A stretch of 64,000 bases of DNA. Origin: Actinernus sp. WN-2022 (Eukaryota > Cnidaria > Anthozoa > Actiniaria > Actinernidae). Positions 19,906-31,766 of this stretch are shown one piece after another. The stretch spans positions 13,772,095 through 13,836,094 of the forward strand of contig JAOWCC010000936.1 in the NCBI GenBank assembly GCA_030867875.1, given 5' to 3'. A program made the position numbers and the translations under genes. The notes beneath the pieces are model-generated. The model had not been told where the DNA came from and did no database searches. It was given only the letters and a program-made list of their open reading frames with translations. Position 1 is the first letter of the stretch, and each line of letters opens with the position of its first letter.

Positions 19906-20637
19906 TTAATGAGGAGCATAACTTACAAAACGCTCAGTTAAATCCTCCCATTTGGCTAAATGAAGGGGTAATTTACCTTGACTTATGGCGATTTTTCTTT
20001 CAATTTGTTCATAGTACTTAAGTGAGACAAGAAACCGTTGTAAGTTTGGAGGTTTGTTTGAGTCCCTTGACTTATATAACAGTAGTTTGTATAGTAATAA
20101 AATGAAGTTTACTAGATTTGTTCGGTGGAATGTATCTTCGACTCCTAACGAAATATGTTCTGGGTCCAATGGGGGTAGATTTAACTGGGCATTGCATGAC
20201 AACCAATTACGGATTTCGAAATAAAAGTTCTTGGATTCCATACAGTGAATAAAAAGATGATATATAGTTTCATAGGCCATTTGGCAGTAGGAGCACCTTG
20301 GAGATTCAATCAACTTAAACCTAAACAGATCTCTGTTTACAAATAAGATATTGTTCAAAACTTTATATTGAAATGTTCGAAGGTATGTATCAATAGACGT
20401 ATTTCGTATTCTATTGTAAACTATTTTCCAGTCGATTGAGGTACCTATTCTACGTGCAATGTTCGGTTGTGAAGTTGGAGGTTTAAACTTTCTATTTATG
20501 AAAAACCAATAAATTTGTTTTGATGTTAATTTTGATAATAATATGATTTTATCTCCAAGATGTACTTTTAGAGCGCACTTGTGCATTTGGGCATTACATG
20601 TATCGTTGGTATCGTCGGTAGTCCGACCTCTATGCAA
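19906..20637 (-). pseudogene. Tx1/L1-like LINE ORF2 C-terminal domain (zf-RVT)
   Basis: A 243-codon open frame with SIDWKIVYNRIRN, TFQYKVLNNILFVN and CSYCQMAYETIYHLFIHC (C-x2-C...H-x4-C), the zinc-binding C-terminal region of Tx1/L1-type ORF2 proteins. It may be the 3' continuation of the LINE at 24665-27445 (same strand, right order), separated by a Penelope element and a CR1 piece, or it may be an independent copy. Confidence 0.8.
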
Positions 20638-20891
20638 AACACCCTCCCATTAATAATAAGTCTTTATTAACAAATACTAGCAACAGACGTGCGAGTTTAC
20701 AAATATGCTAAAAATAGTTTTAAAAAGTATATAAATTCTTATAATTAAATATAATAATAATAAAGAGAAAAATGTATAGTCTAAAGAAATGATTTAAAAT
20801 GATTTAGAAATATTTTGGGTATCCACTACAGAAATGAACATGATAAAATTAAATAAAGTTAAAAAGGCATCTATTAATGTAATGTACTGAG

Positions 20892-22647
20892 ACAATTAAA
20901 CGACACCAAGTTTTACAAAAAACTCGACACAGACATCACTAATGACATTCAAAAACGCATACAGTTTTACGTTAGACGTATGCACGAGGACGAAATCATC
21001 GACAAAGACACTAAGCGCTTTCTCATACACAGCGATCCCAAAGCGGGACGCTTCTACATCTTACCTAAAATTCACAAACCTGGTAATCCTGGACGCCCCA
21101 TCGTTTCTAGTAACAACCATCCCACTGAACGTATTTCACAATTTGTTGACTTTCATCTTAAACCTTTGGTTACTAACACTCTATCTTTCATTAAGGACAC
21201 TTCTCACTTTCTTAATAAATTACAACAACTTGGCAAACTCCCCAGTCACGCTCTTCTTGTCACGCTGGACGTTTCTTCTTTATATACCAACATACCTCAC
21301 AACGAAGGCATTGAGTCTTGTCGTCATTTTCTGAACACTCGCACAACATCTACTGTACGGACAGAAACTCTTTGTGATCTTATTAGAATGATTTTAACCA
21401 TGAACAACTTCGAATTTAACAACGAACACTACATACAACAACATGGTACTGCTATGGGTACAAGAATGGCACCCTCATATGCCAACTTGTTCCTAGCCAA
21501 ATTTGAGACTGACGCACTCACTCAAGCACCGCACCAGTCACATACCTGGTGGCGTTATATCGACGACATTTTCATGATTTGGACTCACACAGAAAACGAA
21601 CTACTCACATTTATTTCTTACCTTAATCAATTTCATCCTACTATCAAATTCACTTCATTTCACTCATTCACATCAGTACCTTTCTTAGACGTTACAGTTT
21701 CTATAAATGACGGTAATATTGAAACAGATCTTTATACCAAGCCCACCGACAAACACCAATACTTACTACGTTCGTCTTGTCACCCACAACACACCAAACG
21801 CGCTATTCCTTTCAGTCTTGCTCTCAGATTACGCCGTATCTGCTCTTCCGACAAAACCTTTACCTCTCGCACCAACGAACTTAAATCCTACCTCAATAAA
21901 CGTGGATATAACCGCTCCTTTTTAGACAAAGAAATACGTCGCGTTCATACCATCTCACGGACAGAAGCACTTACACCCAAACAAGCTAACAAACAGTCTA
22001 ACCAAGTCCCTCTTGTAATAACATATAACCCTGCTTTACCATCCGTATCATCCATCATCCATAAACACGTTAACATTCTTTCTTCATCTAACCGATGCAT
22101 AAACGTATTCCAAACTCCACCGTTTGCAGCCTTTCGACGCAGTAAAAACTTACACGACGCTTTAGTCAAATCCAAACTCCACACTGATACACTTGATTCT
22201 CTTAACGACCCCCATGGCTCATTTCGCTGTGGTAATAATTGTCTAACTTGTAATTACATTAATCACGGCCAAACTAATTATACATTTCATTCGACTGGCG
22301 AGATCAGGCCCATCAAACATCACATTGACTGTAATTCTAAAAATCTCATATACATGGTTCATTGTAAACGCTGTAATGCTCAATACATAGGAGAAACTAA
22401 GCGTCGCCTTAAAGATCGCTTTAATGAACACCGTCGCCCTGTTGACAAACCTACTAACAAATCTAAAGCTACTGCTGTCTCGGATCATTTTCTTACTAAC
22501 AACCATTGCCCTAATGACATGCAATTAATTCCCTTAGAACTCATCCACTCTAATAGAGATGGCGTACGCAAGGCTCGCGAGGCATTTCTTATTGATAAAG
22601 GACAAACATTAGAACCTAAAGGCATGAACAGAAAAGAAGAAATGTAA
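20892..22647 (+). CDS. Penelope-like element RT with GIY-YIG endonuclease, nearly intact, 5' truncated
   Basis: Open from the stop before 20892 to 22647; the internal Met at 20980 gives 555 residues. RT landmarks: FYILPKIHK and GRPIVSS (residues about 25-42), TLDVSSLYTNI (motif A, about 94), HGTAMGTRMAPSYANLF (motif B, about 154), YIDDIFMIW (motif C, about 193), SVPFLDV (about 230). C-terminal GIY-YIG nuclease: LIYMVHCKRCNAQYIGETKR (about 453-472), then RFNEHRR, preceded by Cys-rich CGNNCLTCNY. Penelope elements prime cDNA at nicks made by this nuclease. Some N-terminal RT sequence is missing, but there is no internal stop, so the catalytic part is the best preserved protein in the window. 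Confidence 0.93.
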
Positions 22648-22788
22648 TTTTATACCACTTAGTCTCTATTATGGAATTGTATTTAGCTTAGTTCTCTATC
22701 ACGACCACTCATCACTTGTAATTTTATCTCCTAGTCTCACATTCGTGTTTTCAAAATTTGTAACTAACGGTTTCTTGCCATATACTTG

Positions 22789-22860
22789 TGTACCCTGAGG
22801 AAGGTTGGCCGTGCCAACCGAAATATCGGTAATAATTATATATATTCCCAGTATCGTACA
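22789..22860 (+). ncRNA. Hammerhead-ribozyme-like motif in the Penelope 3' region
   Basis: Core CTGAGGA (22795-22801, fits CUGANGA), stem II GGTTGGC/GCCAACC (22803-22809/22813-22819, perfect 7 bp, loop CGT), GAAA (22820-22823), a short stem III pairing ATAT (22823-22826) with GTAT (22851-22854), cleavage-type ATC at 22853-22855, and stem I TGTAC (22789-22793) with GTACA (22856-22860). Deviations: one extra A (22802) before stem II and one extra C (22794) before the core. Penelope elements are known to carry hammerheads. Activity is untested. Confidence 0.6.
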
Positions 22861-23877
22861 ATCAGCCTTTCATTTTGTCTTGATATTAATGTAAGTTCGT
22901 TTCACGCTTGGCACAAATGACCCTAAAATCTATCACTTTGCTATATTTTCAAAAGTTTCCAACATAGAAGATTGAATTTTTGTGGGATGATGAAGACCGA
23001 TGACCTAAACAAAATCCGATGATTTGATCTACCGTAGACATCTTGATGACGTCACAGTTACGTCATGTATCCATTTATAATAGGTTTCTCGATGTTTTCA
23101 ATTACCTTGAACATCAGTAAATTTTATATTTTCGAATTCCCATCATGTCGACAACAAAGAAACCGAAAACCCGAGTTCGATTGGTTAAGAGGGAGAAAAG
23201 TTATTAAATTTTGAATTTTGGCAATTTTCCCGCCAAAATTTGGCGGGAAATATTCAACACAGAACCATTTACAAAATAACTTCTTCATTCATCTTTTAGA
23301 GTTTAAAATATTTGTTTACGACAATCTAGCAATCAAAAGAGTAAATCGGTACCCACAACCGTATGTTCTTAGAATTTTCAATTTTTGAGAGGAAATACTT
23401 TAAAATTCCCAGTGAAAAAGAGGAAACGTCATTATGACGTCATATATTTTTGAAAACGTCTTTTAAAAATAACTATTCAAGTATTTTTCAGGTTTTAAAG
23501 AGGAACTGTACTTACTGTACACTGAATAGCTGCAATATGGTCTTTTTATGTTTATTCAATTTAGACTTCAGTTCTTAATAACTCAGCAAATATTTATCGT
23601 AGAGACTTTAAAATTGCGGCAATCAAAAACACGTATTTATGTGGTTGTGATAACATGCTTTATTTCAAACGTATAGGTAACGCAGAATTTGACCTTAAAA
23701 GGAGTCGTTCGTTATGACGTCACACCAACGTCAATATACAAACGTGTTTGATCCTAAAGACGTTATTTCATTTTAATATTAACATACAAAAATTTCGTTA
23801 AATTTGACAGCGAATTAAACAAGATGTGCTGGTTTATATATTTTTGGCTCGCTTTTAGTGATCGATTTTGAGGTAAC
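22861..23877. other. No gene recognised; palindrome and repeated TGACGTCA-type sites
   Basis: Holds the near-perfect palindrome at 23226-23250 (TTTCCCGCCAAA and its complement around one base) and GATGACGTCAC/TATGACGTCA sites near 23046, 23433 and 23714. No coding signal. Confidence 0.5.
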
Positions 23878-24620
23878 TTATGCCCGGCGTGGTTTAAAAC
23901 GTTCAGTACGGACACGAGGTAAAATTAAATTATGGCCACGGTCGCGTAACTGTCTTGTTCTCTTTTGCGGAAGTAGATCATAAAGGGGGTGATTAGGATT
24001 TAGAATAATTTTCTTCCAAAGTTTAAAGTCCCTTTCTATAATGATGTCAGTAATTGGTACATATTTTGTTGTATAGCCGAATCTAATGGCTCTTCTACAA
24101 AATTTGTCGATACGACTTAGGTATTTATCCTCATAGGCGCAGGCCCATACCTCAATAGCATACTTAAATAAAGACATAATTAAACTTTCAAATAAAGTAG
24201 TAAGTTCTTGTGAAGAATAGCCATAGAACTTACATACCCTTATAATATATAGGCGACAACTAGCTTTGTGTAGCAGATTGTCTAAATGTAAATCCCAATT
24301 ACAAGGATCTTCATTAAAAGTAACGCCAAGTAATTTAAGCGAGGTTTTTCTCTCTATTGTAGGTACTGGATCCGGTAGAGGCTTACATTTCTTGCCCCTA
24401 ACTACCATCTCCCATGTTTTACTGATGTTTAATGTCATGAGATTATTTTGAGACCAACTCTCAATATTTTGAACTTCTCTTAAAGAGGGATCTGGAACGT
24501 TCGTCTTGACAGGCACACTTAGGGTCATGTCATCTGCATACTTAATTAATATATTCCTACATGGGTTCACAGCCACAATATCATTTACCATAATGGAAAA
24601 CAATACAGGGCCAAGGAACT
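23878..24620 (-). pseudogene. CR1/Jockey-like LINE RT C-terminal half
   Basis: An open frame reading LGPVLFSIMVNDI, IKYADDMTLSVP (motif C YADD), WSQNNLMTLNISKTWEMV, LKLLGVTFNEDPCNWDLHLDNLL, then the thumb and connection to KPRRA at the end. Motif C is intact, but the N-terminal RT and endonuclease are missing. The 5' side runs straight into a microsatellite and a different LINE family. Confidence 0.88.
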
Positions 24621-24665
24621 GAACTGAACTGAATGGAACTGAACTGAATGGATAGGAACTGAATG
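24612..24665. repeat. GAACTGAATGGA-type microsatellite at a LINE-LINE junction
   Basis: Imperfect repeats of GAACTGAACTGAATGGA lie exactly where a CR1-like frame (left) meets a Tx1-like frame (right). Both frames read through it in part. Confidence 0.75.
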
Positions 24666-27445
24666 GATAAGGCTCTTCCAATGTAAAAATTCACCTTCTT
24701 TAATCCCCTTTTCTCTGATTTGGCCCCAGTTACACAAATACTCGTTATGGCTAATGTCTCTTACTTTCAAAAAATATTTTTGCAGTAAAGGACCTAAACT
24801 GTTTGGTGTCTATACCTTTTATATATTTGTTATTCCATAGGGGTTGGTTTAGTATGACCTCAATATTTGTGCCAGTATCACAGTGGCTAATATCTGCCCA
24901 ATTTTCCAAAATGTGTTTATAAAATTTAGGAAGTGAGTCTGGTATAACAGATTTATCAAAATTGCTACCAATACATTTTATACCCCCAATCTCCCTTAAG
25001 TAAATATTTGGTATTATTTTCCAGTATTTTTCCTCTGGATCTAACAATTTTTTTGCCCAAATGCTCAAATGCGCCTTAATTTTGATATCAAAGGCCGGCG
25101 CCCTGAGGCCACCGTCACGATAATCACCAATAAGGGTTTCGTGTTTAATTTTGGGTTTCTTTCCATTCCAAATGAACTTATCGATTTCATTTTGTACACA
25201 TTTAATATACGTGTCCGGAACATAAACTTTAGAGCAGACTCTAGCTTGGAAATCGCCAGCGATTTAATTATTTGGATTTTACCGTAAAGGGTGAGATTAC
25301 GTAATCCCCATATAGACAAAACAGTTCTGAAGTTTTCCAGATGTCTATCAAGATTGTTATTTTGTCTATATTTCTCATTATAAGGAAAGTAGACCCCAAG
25401 AATCCTCAATCCCTTAGTGTTAAAGTCGATCCATTTAAGTTTATGCCGGTTTTCCGAATTGTCACTGCCGTAAAGCCATCGAATTTCCGATTTGCTATAA
25501 TAATTTTTTAGAGAAGAAAACGCATAAAAGGTTTCGAGCGTATTGATAACCTTATCCAAACTATTTAAATCTTTCAGTACAAAAGTCGCGTCATCACCGA
25601 AAATTTCGACTGTCTTTTCATAGCCCCCGAGATCAATACCTTTAATTTCCTCGTTAGAACGTATTAAAGTGGCCATTATCTCAATCACTAAAATAAATAA
25701 AGACGGGCTAATTGGATCACCTTGTTTAGAGCCCCGTCCTACTTTAAATACTGGGTTGCTACGCCATTATTGAGAACACAACTGTAATTATCATTTAGGA
25801 TCACACGTATCCATTTAATGAAATTTGGCCCAAACCCAAATTTACATAGGGTAGCAAAAACGAAATTATGTTCAATACTATTGAAGGCTTTTTCAAAGTC
25901 CGCAGCTAACAATAGTGATTTTATTTTCTTATCCCGAACATGGTACATGAGATCTTCTATAAACCTGATTGGCTCTTCGATATTCCGGCCCTTAACAAAA
26001 GCAGCTTGATCGTTGTTTATAATGTAGGGAAGAATGTCAGTCTTTCTATTGCTCAACACTTTACTGCATATTTTGGCGTCAACATTAATCAAACTTATCG
26101 GCCTCCAGTTTTTTAAGAATCTCACGTCTTTTTCTGGTTTTTCAATTAATGTTATTATTGCCTGTTTTTGTGATGTGGTTAAAGCTCCTTTATCAAAACA
26201 GTCGTTTAGACACTTGACCATATCTTGACCCAGCAAATCCCAAAATGCAGTATAAAATTATTTCGATAATCCGTCGTTGCCGGGAGTTTTTGATGCCCCA
26301 AGTTGTTTTAGACTTTCATAGCATTCGTTTATTGTAAGTAAACCTTCGCACTTGGTCTGTTGTTCTTCACTTAGTTTAGGGGTATTGATATTAGATAAAA
26401 AGGTTAAGCATTGTTCTTCAGTTTTGATTTTTTTTGGGGAGTAGAGATGACCGAAAAACCGCTGAATGTAGTCAAGCACTTGTTTGGGTTCAGTAATAGC
26501 GGATCCTCTTCAACTATTAGTTTGTTAACGTGTGTTTTGGCCTTATTACTTTTCTCAAGTGATAAAAAATACTTATTGTTTTTTTCTCCATATTGATACC
26601 AATTCGATCTGGAACGAATAATTATTCCCTCAGTGATATAATCACTGAAAACGTCTAACTCTTTTTTCAGCGTGTCGTGTTTGGAGGCCAACTGTTCGTC
26701 CTCCTCCCAATCAACGGTCATCTCTATAAATCCAAGTTCTCTCTCAATGCGACTATATCGTGATCTAAACTGTTTTGCCTTATCTTTTGAAAACCGGATA
26801 GTGGACTTTCGAATTTCATATTTGAGTAACTCCCAGCGGAGTTGGGGGTTATGTATATTAGATCTGTCAAGGTCAGATTAAAAAAAAAAATCCGCATGTT
26901 TTCTAAGTAGTTGTTATCATTAATCAGTGAGTTGTTAAACCTCCAAAAGGCAGGTCCATGTTGAGCGTTTGCATATGATGATTTAAAGGAAAGTGAAATA
27001 GCCGAGTGATCAGTAGAGGGGGCGGTAATGCTATCAGTCTTCTCAATTACGGGCTGCAAAAAATCGGAAACAAAGAAATAATCAAGCCGTCGATGAATAG
27101 TGTTAGTTTTCCCTAAAGAAATTCATGGCCCTTGGCTCCTCCATGTAAATCTTCGGACATCAGGATTTCGCAATCGCCAAATGTCACATAAATCTAGGTC
27201 AGACATGACAGCTAACATGTTTTCTATTGTCTTAGTTTTCAAATGAGGGTTTCCACCCTTTGCCTCCAAGAAGTCGTCGAAATAAAAATTGTGATCGCCT
27301 CCCCAGACTATCGCAACGCCTTCTGGATAATTTGCTTCAGAAATATGCTTCAAAATGTTCCTTATTAGCGTCATTTGATCTTTTTCATTGTTTGGTGCGT
27401 AACTATTTACTAATAAGAAAGGCTCTCCCTGTATGGTACACATTA
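24665..27445 (-). pseudogene. Tx1/L1-like LINE ORF2: endonuclease C-terminal half, RT and connection
   Basis: From high to low coordinates: FLLVNSYAPNNEKDQ, VIVWGGDHNFYF-like and RRLDYFFVS (apurinic-type endonuclease, about 27460-27070), STDHSAISLSF (about 27000), then RT with KDVRFLKNWRPISLINVDAK and LLAADFEKAFNSIEH (25739-26236), FGDDATFVL (motif C FGDD, about 25600), LRILGVYF, and the connection region (24751-25068). Several frameshifts. The N-terminal endonuclease piece lies at 32104-32404, displaced by the Ngaro-like insertion. Tx1-type elements often target specific sequences; this copy is dead. Confidence 0.88.
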
Positions 27446-27582
27446 ATGTATTTTTGTTGGTCATTCGTAATTAGCACTTCGTGCTCTTCCCTAAGGACTT
27501 GGAGTTGTTATTTAAGATGATATTTACATATAGTTTTCACTTGACGCCAACCAGTTTACACGCTTGGTTATCCGGGCAAAAT
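27446..27582 (+). repeat. Ngaro-like repeat A1
   Basis: Starts ATGTATTTTTGTTGG and ends TATCCGGGCAAAAT. Matches A2 at 31630-31766. Confidence 0.88.
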
Positions 27583-28257
27583 GAAAGACGCTATCACTTG
27601 TTCGGATTTAGCGGAGTTTCGTATGTTTGTTCTGGAACAACTTTCTCTTCACAAGTCCAAGTTATCAGACAAGTTTAATCAGGCCCAGAAAACAGCCACT
27701 ACCGCCCTTTCAGTTTCCCGATAGGTTAAAGAGGACGGCGAGTTGTCGTTCAACTACCCATCCAACGCAAACAACTTCCAGTTCAACCGTCGTCGACTCG
27801 TCAGATGAAGGCTGGTTAACCGACCAACATTACGAAGATAACGGCTGTTGCTTTAAATGGAAAAAGATGACAAGAAGATTCGTAGTGCTGAAAAGGAAAG
27901 CGCCTTAGTAAGTGAGCAAACTCACTCTAGGATCAAGTGGAATGCTGAAAAAGCTGGAGAACGAAGCCGGCAATCTTCATAAACTACCAACGGGTCTCGG
28001 TCACGTGGGCAATGGCCGGTAATGGGCGACTCAGAACCAGCGTTTTTTCTAGCCTCTCAATGTATCACCAAGAAGGCCGGCAGTTCAATGAATCTTGGGG
28101 CCCCTGCAGAAACTGCGGTTCCTTTACACATTGGCTGCTTGAGTGCTCAACCAGGCTCGCTAAAAACCCTCCTGTTGGAAGCCTGTACAGCTCCACTCCC
28201 CATTCCGTCCAAACGGTTTCTAGGTGTTCATTTTTGGGGTCACTAGCTCAAGGCTGA
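27581..28257 (+). pseudogene. Ngaro-like gag remnant with zinc knuckle
   Basis: The frame from 27581 (MKDAITCSDLAEFRMFVLEQ) is stopped at about 27722 and again downstream. Another segment carries CRNCGSFTHWLLEC at about 28110-28155, a C-x2-C-x4-H-x4-C nucleic-acid-binding knuckle. Order and content fit the first ORF of a Ngaro/DIRS element. Confidence 0.65.
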
Positions 28258-28599
28258 CGCCTCTAAAGTTCTTGGAGGCCACGAGACGTTTCTTCCGGAT
28301 ACCTGTAACAGGGATTTACCTGCAGTTTCCGGACGGCCTACTATTGAACATGAATTCAAGGAAATCCCAGCGCAAGATAAGTACACTTTTAATTCGTATT
28401 ATGAGCAGTTCTTGAAATGTAATTTACAGGAGTACCAGCAAAGGATAGCTCCCCTTATACTTAAGTTAAGTATCGTCTCAAAACTCATATTCAGTTTTGG
28501 GTTAATATAGGAATACCTGGCTGGATTTTAGATTCTTTTGAATGGGTATAAGATTCCTTTTATTTCTTTACCACCTAGTGCCGCGTTTAAATAACAACA

Positions 28600-29100
28600 C
28601 ATCAGCGTTGTCACGTACCGATTTTATTAACGAGGCTGTTGTTGATTTACTCTTGAGTATGAGCTCTGTCGTTAAGTTTTTTCTTCATCGAGAGTGGCCA
28701 AACGTAGGCTCATATCTGATCTTAGACATGTTAATCAGTATATTTATAAACTTAAATTTAATATTGAAGACGCCAACATTTTCTTCAGTACCTCCGTTAT
28801 CAGTATATACATGTTTAAGTAGTTATGATATTGAATCATGTTTAAGTTTGACATGAAATCAGGTCAACTTCACATTAATTTTTGTGACGTTAACCAGTGC
28901 TTGGGTTTTCTGCGGCTGCTATTTAATTCCAACATACCTAAGCATTTTCAGTTTACTGTTTTAACCATTCGGCCTGTCTCTTTATGAAAGTTTTCCGTCC
29001 TCTAGTTCGACATTGGCGAGCATAAGGTATTCATTAGTATGGATTCTCATACTATGCCGTCACATTAACATAACGGTTTTGTTTCTTTTCCTGAAAGGAA
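28600..29100 (+). pseudogene. Ngaro/DIRS-type reverse transcriptase fragment
   Basis: Across frames: RRLISDLRHVNQYIYKLKF (28700-28756, RT motif 2/3) and KFDMKSGQLHIN (about 28845, motif A with Asp). Typical of DIRS-order RT. Downstream motifs, including the metal-binding box, are not recognisable. Confidence 0.7.
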
Positions 29101-29369
29101 AATTTATTAAGCTAATTAGTCCTCGTAGAGCTTATACATAAGAGTCCTATAGTCTCTCCTCGGTTCGTTGCCTCAGTCGTGGGTAAAATCTCTCCTTTTC
29201 ATTCGGAGTTGGTAATGTCACCCTTTTGATACCAAAAATCTTAGTCGTTCGTTCAGTTTCATCAATTCAGATACTCCATTTGACAAAAATGAGTTTCAGT
29301 TTTCTGCAGTGGCTTCAATAAATACCATTTTAGATTCATAACTGCGTTTAGCTCAATGGTAGAGCTCTC

Positions 29370-30110
29370 GTCGAGTATTCACCTCCGGTTGGTTTTGGTT
29401 CATTCTGATGCTAGTGGTTATGCCTGCGGTGGCTATACACTGTATCTTGATAGGGAATTCGAATTATTCTATCAAGCAACCTTTGATCTTCTACTTAAAT
29501 CACTCTTGACAGTAATGCTAGGGAACTCCTTGTTCTCCTGTATAGTCTGAAGTAGTTCAAGACGTCTTTGCGGAATAAGGCAGTTAAGACGGTCCGTTAA
29601 GACTTTCATGCACTGACTAATAATGCAGCATCTGTTTGTGCTAGAGGTCACCGAATTCCCTCCGACTCCATGTCCTTGCGGTTGATATACGGGTTTTTAT
29701 TATATTTCGCTTGAGCGGTACAGTCAATGAATTCCTAGGTCTCTCAATGAGTTTGCCGATTCTATGAGTCGGATTGTTGATTATGATGATTGGTCTGTCT
29801 GCAATTGTTTCGGCTTATCTGCCATCTTCCCGGTTCTTTCGAAGTTGATCGATTTGCTTCTCCGTGTTCAGCTAAGTGCGTCCCGTTTTCTCCAAGTTCT
29901 GCAATCTGGGGTGTGAAGAAGTTGATCAGTTCGTGTTAATTGGCGAGGTATTAACAATTGGTTATTTCCGCCTATTTGTCGTGTAATTCGAAACATCTTA
30001 CACCTTGAGTTTTTTCATGCTTCGGGGACACTGGTGATTCCCAAATGGCAAATCGGCTAGTTTTTGGCCTTTTATTTTTCCCTTCTGGCGTGCCTAGGTC
30101 TTCAGTTTTT
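29370..30110 (+). pseudogene. Ngaro/DIRS-type RNase H and linker
   Basis: VLVHSDASGYACGGY (about 29395-29440) is the first-Asp motif of RNase H. At about 29950-30050, NNWLFPPICRVIRNI and GTLVIPKWQIG match the conserved segment found after RNase H in DIRS/Ngaro pol. Frameshifts separate the parts. Confidence 0.72.
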
Positions 30111-30250
30111 TCACACATTGTTGAGTTTTCTGACCCTCGAGGTATTTTTGATTCGTCACATCTCAGTTTTCCTACCATTTTCAGCGCATGCAATTTCCAT
30201 TCAGCTGTACTAGTTGTCCGTTTAGATGCTTCCTATTGCTCAGTTTACTA

Positions 30251-30722
30251 CCGCTTTATAGCGGTTTTGTCATTAATAGTGCATATAGGAATGCACAACG
30301 CTTCATAGCGTAAGAGTGTGACTACATCGAGATTGTACGGTCACACCGCTTTATAGCGGAACACATTGGTTGTTTGTGCACTTACTATATGTATGTATTG
30401 CACACCGCTTTATAGCGGAGATACCTGGCATATAAGGGTATGAGTGAATATATTACGTGATGTACAGTTTGTTTCATTTTAATAGGGATCACTGTCAGAT
30501 CGCTTATTGTACACCGCTTTATAGCGGAGATCAGTCCGTTACATAAGGGTACGAGTGATATATATTACGTGATGTATGGTTTGTTTCATTTTAATAGGGA
30601 TCACTGTTAGATCGCTTATTGCACACCGCTTTATAGCGGAGATATCCGTACAAGGGTACGAGTGATATATTATGTGATGTTTAGTTTTGTGTCATTTTAG
30701 TAGGGGTCACTGTTAGATCGCT
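30251..30722 (+). repeat. Tandem repeat of about 110 bp with CCGCTTTATAGCGG mini-hairpins
   Basis: Three consecutive units start near 30400, 30509 and 30621. CCGCTTTATAGCGG (5-bp stem, TTAT loop) occurs five times in all: 30251, 30346, 30405, 30514 and 30626. The array sits between RNase H and the recombinase of the Ngaro-like element. Confidence 0.88.
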
Positions 30723-31089
30723 TGACACTCCTGGCATCATGGCCTACGCCTTGCTTTTTAAGATTATGTCATAATAGCTATAACGTTGCTTTATTGTTGT
30801 CTTTTCGTAGCGATTATGTATTTCACATCAGATTCCGTATCAGATTCCGTTTTCTCATAGTGGTTAATCTTTAATTTTGCTTCGGTGTAGTTTCATCGTA
30901 TTTGCATTTTAATAATTATCGTTTGATAATATATTTGCAATAATAAAATTACATTAATGTACAGTTGTCTTATTTACATACGGATGTTGTTGTTATTGAC
31001 ATGGTACTCATCCATTCCACACTGAACCCTTATTCCCTACTATCTGTGTTGTAAGTTCTAGGTCCCAAAGTCTTTTCAGTCCCACTTCG

Positions 31090-31430
31090 CCATCCAGCCT
31101 TGCAGTTGCTGCCCTGTCGAGTACCAAGCTTCCTCAGCTACAGCAGCGCTCCCAACACTCTGAAGTCGTACGGCGGTTACTTAAAGGATGGAAGTCCTGG
31201 GCTGCATCTTTCCCTGAAGTCTTATATTTTCCTGCTGAAGACACTCGTGTTGCCCTGTATTTAATGTCTTTAGTTCAGTCGGGTCACACATTTTCTATAG
31301 TTCAATTGGTTTTATAGGATAATACCATGCCTGTAGTGTACCCAATCCTTGTCATTCATATTTCCTTAAGAAATTTATTTTTAGTGTTGTAAAAGCCTTG
31401 CCTCTGGACCTGCAACAAAATTTGCTCGTG
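31090..31430 (+). pseudogene. Tyrosine recombinase N-terminal (core-binding) domain, catalytic half missing
   Basis: Reads KLPQLQQRSQHSEVVRRLLK, GWKSWAASFPEVLYFPAEDT and VALYLMSLVQSGHTFS, the helical DNA-binding domain that precedes the catalytic domain of phage-type recombinases in Ngaro elements. Less than 200 bp then remain before repeat B1, too little for the Arg-His-Arg-Tyr catalytic domain, so the 3' part has been deleted. Confidence 0.68.
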
Positions 31431-31521
31431 ACTGTTTCCTTAGGTATTTAATTCTGCAGTTATTCTGCACTGACTACATTACTTACATTCCTATTATAAT
31501 TCCCACCGCGATCTTTGTAAT

Positions 31522-31629
31522 CTTGACATAACTGGTCGGCATCCTCCTAACACGCCTTGCTTGATGTGTATGTAGAATATACAACATAAATATTTTCTAT
31601 GCGGCGGAGCGCAGTGACAGAGCATAGAA
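31522..31629 (+). repeat. Ngaro-like repeat B1
   Basis: A 108-bp copy, apparently identical to B2 (31996-32103), directly abutting A2. Confidence 0.88.
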
Positions 31630-31766
31630 ATGTATTTTTGTTGGGCATTCGTAATTAGCACTTCGTGCTCTTCCCTAAGGACTTGGAGTTGTTATTTAAG
31701 ATGATGTTTACATATAGTTTTCACTTGACGCCAACCAGTTTACACGCTTGGTTATCCGGGCAAAAT
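31630..31766 (+). repeat. Ngaro-like repeat A2
   Basis: Matches A1. It is followed by 229 bp of unshared sequence before B2. Confidence 0.88.

Noticed and set aside
20942..21334. Open frame of 130 codons on the + strand inside the Penelope element
   Set aside because: Shadow of the RT frame, which has all catalytic motifs.
29348..29420. tRNA-like D-arm (TAGCTCAATGGTAGAGC)
   Set aside because: No matching acceptor stem, anticodon arm or T-loop follows, and the bases lie beside the RNase H sequence of the Ngaro-like element.
30251..30722. CRISPR-like array of repeated CCGCTTTATAGCGG
   Set aside because: The intervening sequences are themselves repeats, not unique spacers, and the context is a eukaryotic retroelement.
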